DNA from: Bacteroidales bacterium
GTDB lineage: Bacteria; Bacteroidota; Bacteroidia; Bacteroidales; UBA3663
NCBI GenBank assembly: GCA_016293065.1
Contig: JAEDEY010000022.1
Span: forward strand, 1 to 26,497
Length of the DNA stretch: 26,497 nt
Reading direction: 5' to 3'
The stretch's first letter is position 1; the number at the start of each line of letters is the position of its first letter. The notes below the pieces were generated by a model, which made no database searches, had not been told where the DNA came from, and was given only the letters and a program-made list of their open reading frames with translations. Positions 22,827 through 26,497 of the stretch are shown in pieces. Both the position numbers and the translations under genes were made by a program.

Positions 22827-25721
22827 ATGATGGAACGCAAGATACAGAAAGTATTCAGGGCTTTCTATATATTCACATTTTTTGTGTTCACTGCGTATTT
22901 GCTCTCTTCCTGCAACCATGGCAATGCGGATGCAGGTGGTAGTGAAGCTGGTGAGAAAGGTATCGGCACAACTTCTGGCATTGTTTTTTCTGATGAGGGT
23001 AAAGATTTTGTGCAGATTCTGGATTGTTACGAACTAGCCAAGGGCAAGGAACGCATTGCTACTGCCGACAAGATTTTCGACTTGCTGTTTAGCGAGGAGA
23101 TGACCGATAGCCTCATTATAGTAAAGAACACTACACCCACCGACAGTATTGACATGCTGGTGTGGTATTGGGCAGGGGAATATCTCTGGACAACGCAAGA
23201 CTATGCCGAAGGGTTGCGCTATGCCGGAAAAGCATTGCCGCTGACTTACAGATTGGGCGACCTGTCGTTGCAAAGCGATTGCGAACGATTGGTGGGACTG
23301 TTCCATTTCCGTCTGTCGGACTATCAGAAAGCCATTGGGCATGTGAGCAAAAGTCTGGAATTAAGCAAGAATAATGGCGACGAAAGCAGTATTGGAAGTT
23401 CGCTAAACACACTGGCAGGCATCTGTCTGGCAGCGAAACAACTTGAGGAGAGCGAAAATTACATTCTTGAAGCCATACGCTACTGCGAGGAAGCCAACGA
23501 CTCAAATTTATTGCCAATACGCTACGGCATGGCATCTGAGGTGTATCACGCCAAGGGCGAAGATGTGCGGTCGTTGGACTATGCTCGCCGTGCCTATAGG
23601 ATAGATTCTTTGCTTGGCAAAACCGCAAGAATGGGCATACGCCTGTCGCAGATGGCAGCAGCACAGATTGCCCTGAAACAGGATGCCGAGGCAGAACATT
23701 CGATCACTCTCGCCATCCCAATACTGGAAAAGGCTGGCAATGAGTTGTCGTTGTCCATCTGCCGTAACCAAATGGGAGAACTGCTCAATCGTCGCGGGGC
23801 GCACACCGAGGCTGCCGACTATTTCAGAAAGTCAGCTGAGACATTTGCGGCACGTAAGGATAAGTATAATGAGAGCAGGGCGCAGATGGGGCTTTACGAA
23901 GCGCTGAAAGATAGCAATCCCCAGGAAGCAGGACAGCATTTGTTGCGGTATGCCACATTGAAAGACTCGATTTATCACTATGAGGTGGAGCAAGCCGTCA
24001 GTCAATACAATGTGAAATACAAGACTGAGGAACTGACCCACAAACAAGAACAGGAGCGATTGGAGAAGCGTGTCATCCTTTTTGGTGCCATAGCATTGAT
24101 TGCTGTGTTGTTGCTCATTGTGAGTGTGGGTATATACACGAGCAGGATACGCAAAAGAAACTTCTTAGCCTTGAGAAAGCTCTCTGCTCTGCGTGAGCAA
24201 TTCTTTACCAATATCACCCACGAGTTCCGCACTCCGCTTACCTTGATACTCGGATTGAGCAGCGACCTGCAAGCCAACGATGCAGCGGAGGTCAGAGACA
24301 AAGCACGGTCTATCAATCGACAGGGAGAAACTTTGCTCGAACTCATCAACCAAATCCTGGATATTGCAAAGGTGAAGTCGGCAGTAGGCAAGGCAGATTG
24401 GCGCAATGGCAACATCATAGCCTACCTGAGTATGATAGTGGAAAGCTATCGCGACTTTGCACAAAGCCACAACATACAGCTGCAATATATGTCGAAAGGC
24501 TATGTGGCTATGGACTTTGTGCCCGACTATGTGAACAAGGTAATGAACAACCTGCTGTCAAATGCTTTCAAGTTCACGCCCGAATATGGGACAATCAGCG
24601 TGGCAACATGGCAGGAGGAAGACCGTCTGCACATTGACGTCAGTGACACGGGTAAAGGTATGGACAAAGAAACGCTTGTCCATGTGTTTGAGCCTTTCTA
24701 TCAGGCAGAAGACGAATCGCAGCACATCGGTACTGGCGTGGGTCTTGCCCTCGTGAAGCAGATCATGGATGCTGTGGGAGGAAGTGTCACGGTGGAGAGC
24801 ATTGTGGGCAAGGGTACGACTTTCCATGTCAATTTCCCAATAAGAAACAAGATAAAGAAGGCTGTAGGCGAAACAGCCACTGTCAATAAGGCAATGCTGC
24901 CAGTCGATGCAACCGAGCTTACCGACAGTGAGGGCAGTGACGACCAGTGCCGTCTGCTCATCATCGAGGACAACAGCGACATTGCAGCCTATATCGGCTC
25001 ACAGTTTGCCGGAGGTTATGCCATAAGCTATGCGGCAAATGGTAACGAGGGACTGGACAAGGCACAGCAGTTGGTGCCCGACCTTATCATCACCGACCTG
25101 ATGATGCCTGGCATTGACGGACTGGAGGTGTGCCGCCAGGTGCGTGCCAACGACATCATCAACCACATCCCTATCATCGTTGTTACGGCGAAGATTACTG
25201 AGGAGGAGCGCATCAAGGGCCTGGAAGCAGGGGCAGATGCTTATCTCACTAAGCCTTTCAATGCCGATGAACTGCATACCCGAGTGGAGAAATTGCTTGA
25301 AAGCCGACGTCTTTTGCAAGAGAAGTATGCGCAGACAGCTACTGAACACAAGGAAGACGAGAAACAGACACCTATGCAGCCTGTCAGTGCCGACCAGCGC
25401 TTCCTCACGAAAGTATCGGATGTCGTCTATATGTCGCTCAGCCGCAACATGAGCGTTGATGTCTCGTTCGTTGCTTCAAGCCTCTGCATGAGCAGCAGGC
25501 AATTCCACCGCAAGATGATAGCCCTCACAGGCTGCACGCCCACGGCATATATACAGCGCATCAAGATCAAGAAGGCAAAGACACTGCTTGACGGTAATCC
25601 GCAGATGAACTTCAATGAAGTGGCAGACCTATGCGGCTTCAACGACTATAGCAACTTCGTGCGTGCGTTCAAGAATGTTTGCGGCATTACGCCTACCGAA
25701 TACAGGAGACAGGATAAATAA
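22827..25721 (+). CDS. Hybrid two-component system: TPR sensor, histidine kinase, receiver and AraC output
   Basis: This 964-aa single-chain two-component system has an N-terminal export signal with a lipobox-like LLSSC (Cys29). A helical repeat region of TPR type (about 95-400) follows, then a membrane helix at about 416-438. The HisKA domain has FFTNITHEFRTPL with phospho-accepting His465. The ATPase has NLLSNAFKFTPEYG, DTGKGM and GTGVGLALVKQI. The receiver has IIEDNSD (Glu714, Asp715), phospho-acceptor Asp757 in ITDLMMPG, and Lys809 in LTKPFN. A C-terminal AraC double helix-turn-helix ends FNDYSNFVRAFKNVCGITPTEYRR. The sensor is TPR rather than the beta-propeller usual in polysaccharide-sensing members. 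It diverges from a secreted-protein unit whose promoter carries phased direct repeats, its likely target. Confidence 0.95.
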   Translation: MMERKIQKVFRAFYIFTFFVFTAYLLSSCNHGNADAGGSEAGEKGIGTTSGIVFSDEGKDFVQILDCYELAKGKERIATADKIFDLLFSEEMTDSLIIVKNTTPTDSIDMLVWYWAGEYLWTTQDYAEGLRYAGKALPLTYRLGDLSLQSDCERLVGLFHFRLSDYQKAIGHVSKSLELSKNNGDESSIGSSLNTLAGICLAAKQLEESENYILEAIRYCEEANDSNLLPIRYGMASEVYHAKGEDVRSLDYARRAYRIDSLLGKTARMGIRLSQMAAAQIALKQDAEAEHSITLAIPILEKAGNELSLSICRNQMGELLNRRGAHTEAADYFRKSAETFAARKDKYNESRAQMGLYEALKDSNPQEAGQHLLRYATLKDSIYHYEVEQAVSQYNVKYKTEELTHKQEQERLEKRVILFGAIALIAVLLLIVSVGIYTSRIRKRNFLALRKLSALREQFFTNITHEFRTPLTLILGLSSDLQANDAAEVRDKARSINRQGETLLELINQILDIAKVKSAVGKADWRNGNIIAYLSMIVESYRDFAQSHNIQLQYMSKGYVAMDFVPDYVNKVMNNLLSNAFKFTPEYGTISVATWQEEDRLHIDVSDTGKGMDKETLVHVFEPFYQAEDESQHIGTGVGLALVKQIMDAVGGSVTVESIVGKGTTFHVNFPIRNKIKKAVGETATVNKAMLPVDATELTDSEGSDDQCRLLIIEDNSDIAAYIGSQFAGGYAISYAANGNEGLDKAQQLVPDLIITDLMMPGIDGLEVCRQVRANDIINHIPIIVVTAKITEEERIKGLEAGADAYLTKPFNADELHTRVEKLLESRRLLQEKYAQTATEHKEDEKQTPMQPVSADQRFLTKVSDVVYMSLSRNMSVDVSFVASSLCMSSRQFHRKMIALTGCTPTAYIQRIKIKKAKTLLDGNPQMNFNEVADLCGFNDYSNFVRAFKNVCGITPTEYRRQDK

Positions 25722-25759
25722 TATCTTATTGACTTTTATTCGTAGAGACACAAAAAAAA

Positions 25760-25791
25760 CGGGGCAGAAGACTTTCGTATCTTCTGTCCCG
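25760..25791. terminator. Bidirectional terminator between the hybrid sensor and hsp20
   Basis: The 12-base arms CGGGGCAGAAGA and TCTTCTGTCCCG pair with one G-U around an 8-base loop. On the minus strand the stem runs into TTTTTTTTG, a strong terminator for hsp20. On the plus strand CATTTATTAT follows, so it probably serves both convergent genes. Confidence 0.9.
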
Positions 25792-25802
25792 CATTTATTA
25801 TA

Positions 25803-26240
25803 TTATCCGATTTCGATTTGACGCTGAGCCTGCTTGATCTCTTCCTTCGAAACCTTTGGAAGAGTGATGGTCAGCACGCCATCTTCGACCTTAGCGGCGA
25901 TGTGGTCTTTATCGACATCGTCAGGCAATGTGAATGCCTGCTGGTAGTTGGAGTAGCAGAACTCTCGGCGCAGATAATGCTCTTTTCTGTCTTCCTTGTT
26001 CTCCTCCTTGTGCTCAAGCTTGTTCTCGATAGCAAGTGCTAAGTTGCCATCAGCATCGATATTGATGCGGCAGAACTCTTTCTTGATACCAGGAGCTGCA
26101 ACCTCCATAGTGTATGCCTTGACATCTTCCTTGACATTGACAGCTGGTGCCGTAGCCTTCATCTTAGGCATCCAATCGTTGTTGAAAAACTCGTCGAACA
26201 AAGTAGGAAACCAACTGTTTGAATTCATAACCTGTAACAT
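25803..26240 (-). CDS. Small heat shock protein, Hsp20/alpha-crystallin family
   Basis: This 145-aa protein is an ATP-independent holdase that binds unfolding proteins and hands them to DnaK/ClpB. The N-terminus (WFPTLFDEFFNND) is the usual start of Bacteroidota Hsp20. The alpha-crystallin domain covers about 33-128 and includes AAPGIKKEF and the signature KVEDGVLTITLPK (Gly121, Val122, Leu123). The C-terminal I-x-I oligomer contact is present as IEI (142-144). The ATG at 26240 is used; an internal ATG at 26228 is possible. Upstream lies a perfect sigma-54 promoter with three phased dyad sites, and no strong TAnnTTTG box is seen, so expression is probably under an enhancer-binding activator. 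Confidence 0.95.
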   Translation of the reverse strand: MLQVMNSNSWFPTLFDEFFNNDWMPKMKATAPAVNVKEDVKAYTMEVAAPGIKKEFCRINIDADGNLALAIENKLEHKEENKEDRKEHYLRREFCYSNYQQAFTLPDDVDKDHIAAKVEDGVLTITLPKVSKEEIKQAQRQIEIG

Positions 26241-26289
26241 AACTTAAAAATTTTAATTGTTAGACATCTTGTTATGGCTTCGAGTTGAC

Positions 26290-26305
26290 CTTAGGTTTTC
26301 CTAAG
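26290..26305 (-). promoter_or_regulatory. Hairpin in the hsp20 leader
   Basis: CTTAGG and CCTAAG pair perfectly around a TTTT loop inside the predicted 80-base leader. Nearer the start codon the leader is almost pure A/U with a TTAAAA/TTTTAA dyad. These could form temperature-sensitive structure, but no base pairing with a ribosome binding site can be shown. Confidence 0.4.
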
Positions 26306-26331
26306 AGCTTTCGGCTTTCACTACTATGTTT

Positions 26332-26348
26332 TGCAACGACCGTGCCAA
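26332..26348 (-). promoter_or_regulatory. Sigma-54 (-24/-12) promoter of hsp20
   Basis: The minus strand reads TTGGCACGGTCGTTGCA. This matches every position of the sigma-54 consensus YTGGCACGRNNNTTGCW, with the -24 GG and -12 GC at the right spacing. The predicted start is near 26321, leaving a leader of about 80 bases before the hsp20 ATG. Confidence 0.85.
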
Positions 26349-26381
26349 TTGCGCATTAATCGTTTTTTGCCCATGCCAGAT

Positions 26382-26436
26382 GGACAATTTGTTTCGGCTA
26401 TTGGACAAATGTTCGCCTGAAGAGGACTATTTGTCC
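26382..26436 (-). promoter_or_regulatory. Three phased dyad sites upstream of the sigma-54 promoter (enhancer candidate)
   Basis: Plus-strand sites are GGACAATTTGTTT (26382-26394), GGACAAATGTTC (26403-26414) and GGACTATTTGTCC (26424-26436). They share GGAC...TTTGT-like dyads. Their centres lie about 66, 87 and 109 bases before the predicted start, 21-22 bases apart, which is the position and phasing expected for an enhancer-binding protein. Confidence 0.65.
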
Positions 26437-26452
26437 CTGTTGGCATTATCTT

Positions 26453-26497
26453 TTATCTGTTAAGCCATATTTGATCCATATCTCCTTTGGATAGTTG
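26453..26497 (-). CDS. Possible C-terminal end of a protein (runs off right edge)
   Basis: Reading leftwards, 14 open codons (QLSKGDMDQIWLNR) end in TAA at 26453-26455. It is too short for identification. If real, the gene would end just upstream of the hsp20 enhancer sites. Confidence 0.28.
   Translation of the reverse strand, partial: QLSKGDMDQIWLNR

Overview
The window is a chromosomal piece from a member of the Bacteroidota, most likely order Bacteroidales and probably Prevotellaceae. The grounds are a hybrid two-component system fused to an AraC output domain, DUF3575 and OmpA-like surface proteins, a GH115 glucuronidase, weak ribosome binding sites, and promoters of the Bacteroidota type (-33 TTTG and -7 TAnnTTTG) in front of several genes. 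Assignments come from reading the sequence only; no database search was run.

Left part (1-2.4 kb, minus strand): the N-terminal end of a tyrosine recombinase runs off the left edge, followed by fabH, rpmF and a DUF177/YceD gene. The last three form the familiar yceD-rpmF-fabH cluster, with a terminator-like hairpin between rpmF and fabH. Next (2.4-13.0 kb, minus strand) is a tightly packed five-gene cell-envelope operon. In transcription order it encodes a 687-aa protein with a DUF3575-like head and four alpha/beta repeats, a 181-aa DUF3575 protein, a 1082-aa OmpA-like protein, a 1155-aa outer-membrane protein built from four related beta-strand units, and an orphan membrane histidine kinase. 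It resembles the accessory genes of Bacteroidales fimbriae but contains no fimbrillin. I could not match it to a named system; it is the best candidate for an undescribed system in the window. A U32-family gene (TrhP-like) lies just upstream on the same strand.

Centre (14.27-14.80 kb): a very AT-rich non-coding region separates the minus-strand block from plus-strand trmH-like and mutS genes. It carries evenly spaced TTATCAAC/TTATCTAC boxes, so it could be a replication origin, although this is unproven. A solitary secreted GH115 xylan alpha-glucuronidase follows mutS.

Right part (20.6-26.5 kb): a secreted 473-aa protein of unknown function and a 75-aa protein are transcribed leftwards. They diverge from a 964-aa hybrid sensor (TPR, kinase, receiver, AraC). 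Three helically phased direct repeats lie just upstream of the leftward promoter and probably form the AraC-domain operator. The window ends with an hsp20 gene whose upstream region contains a perfect sigma-54 promoter and three phased dyad sites at about -66, -87 and -109, which looks like a complete enhancer-dependent promoter.
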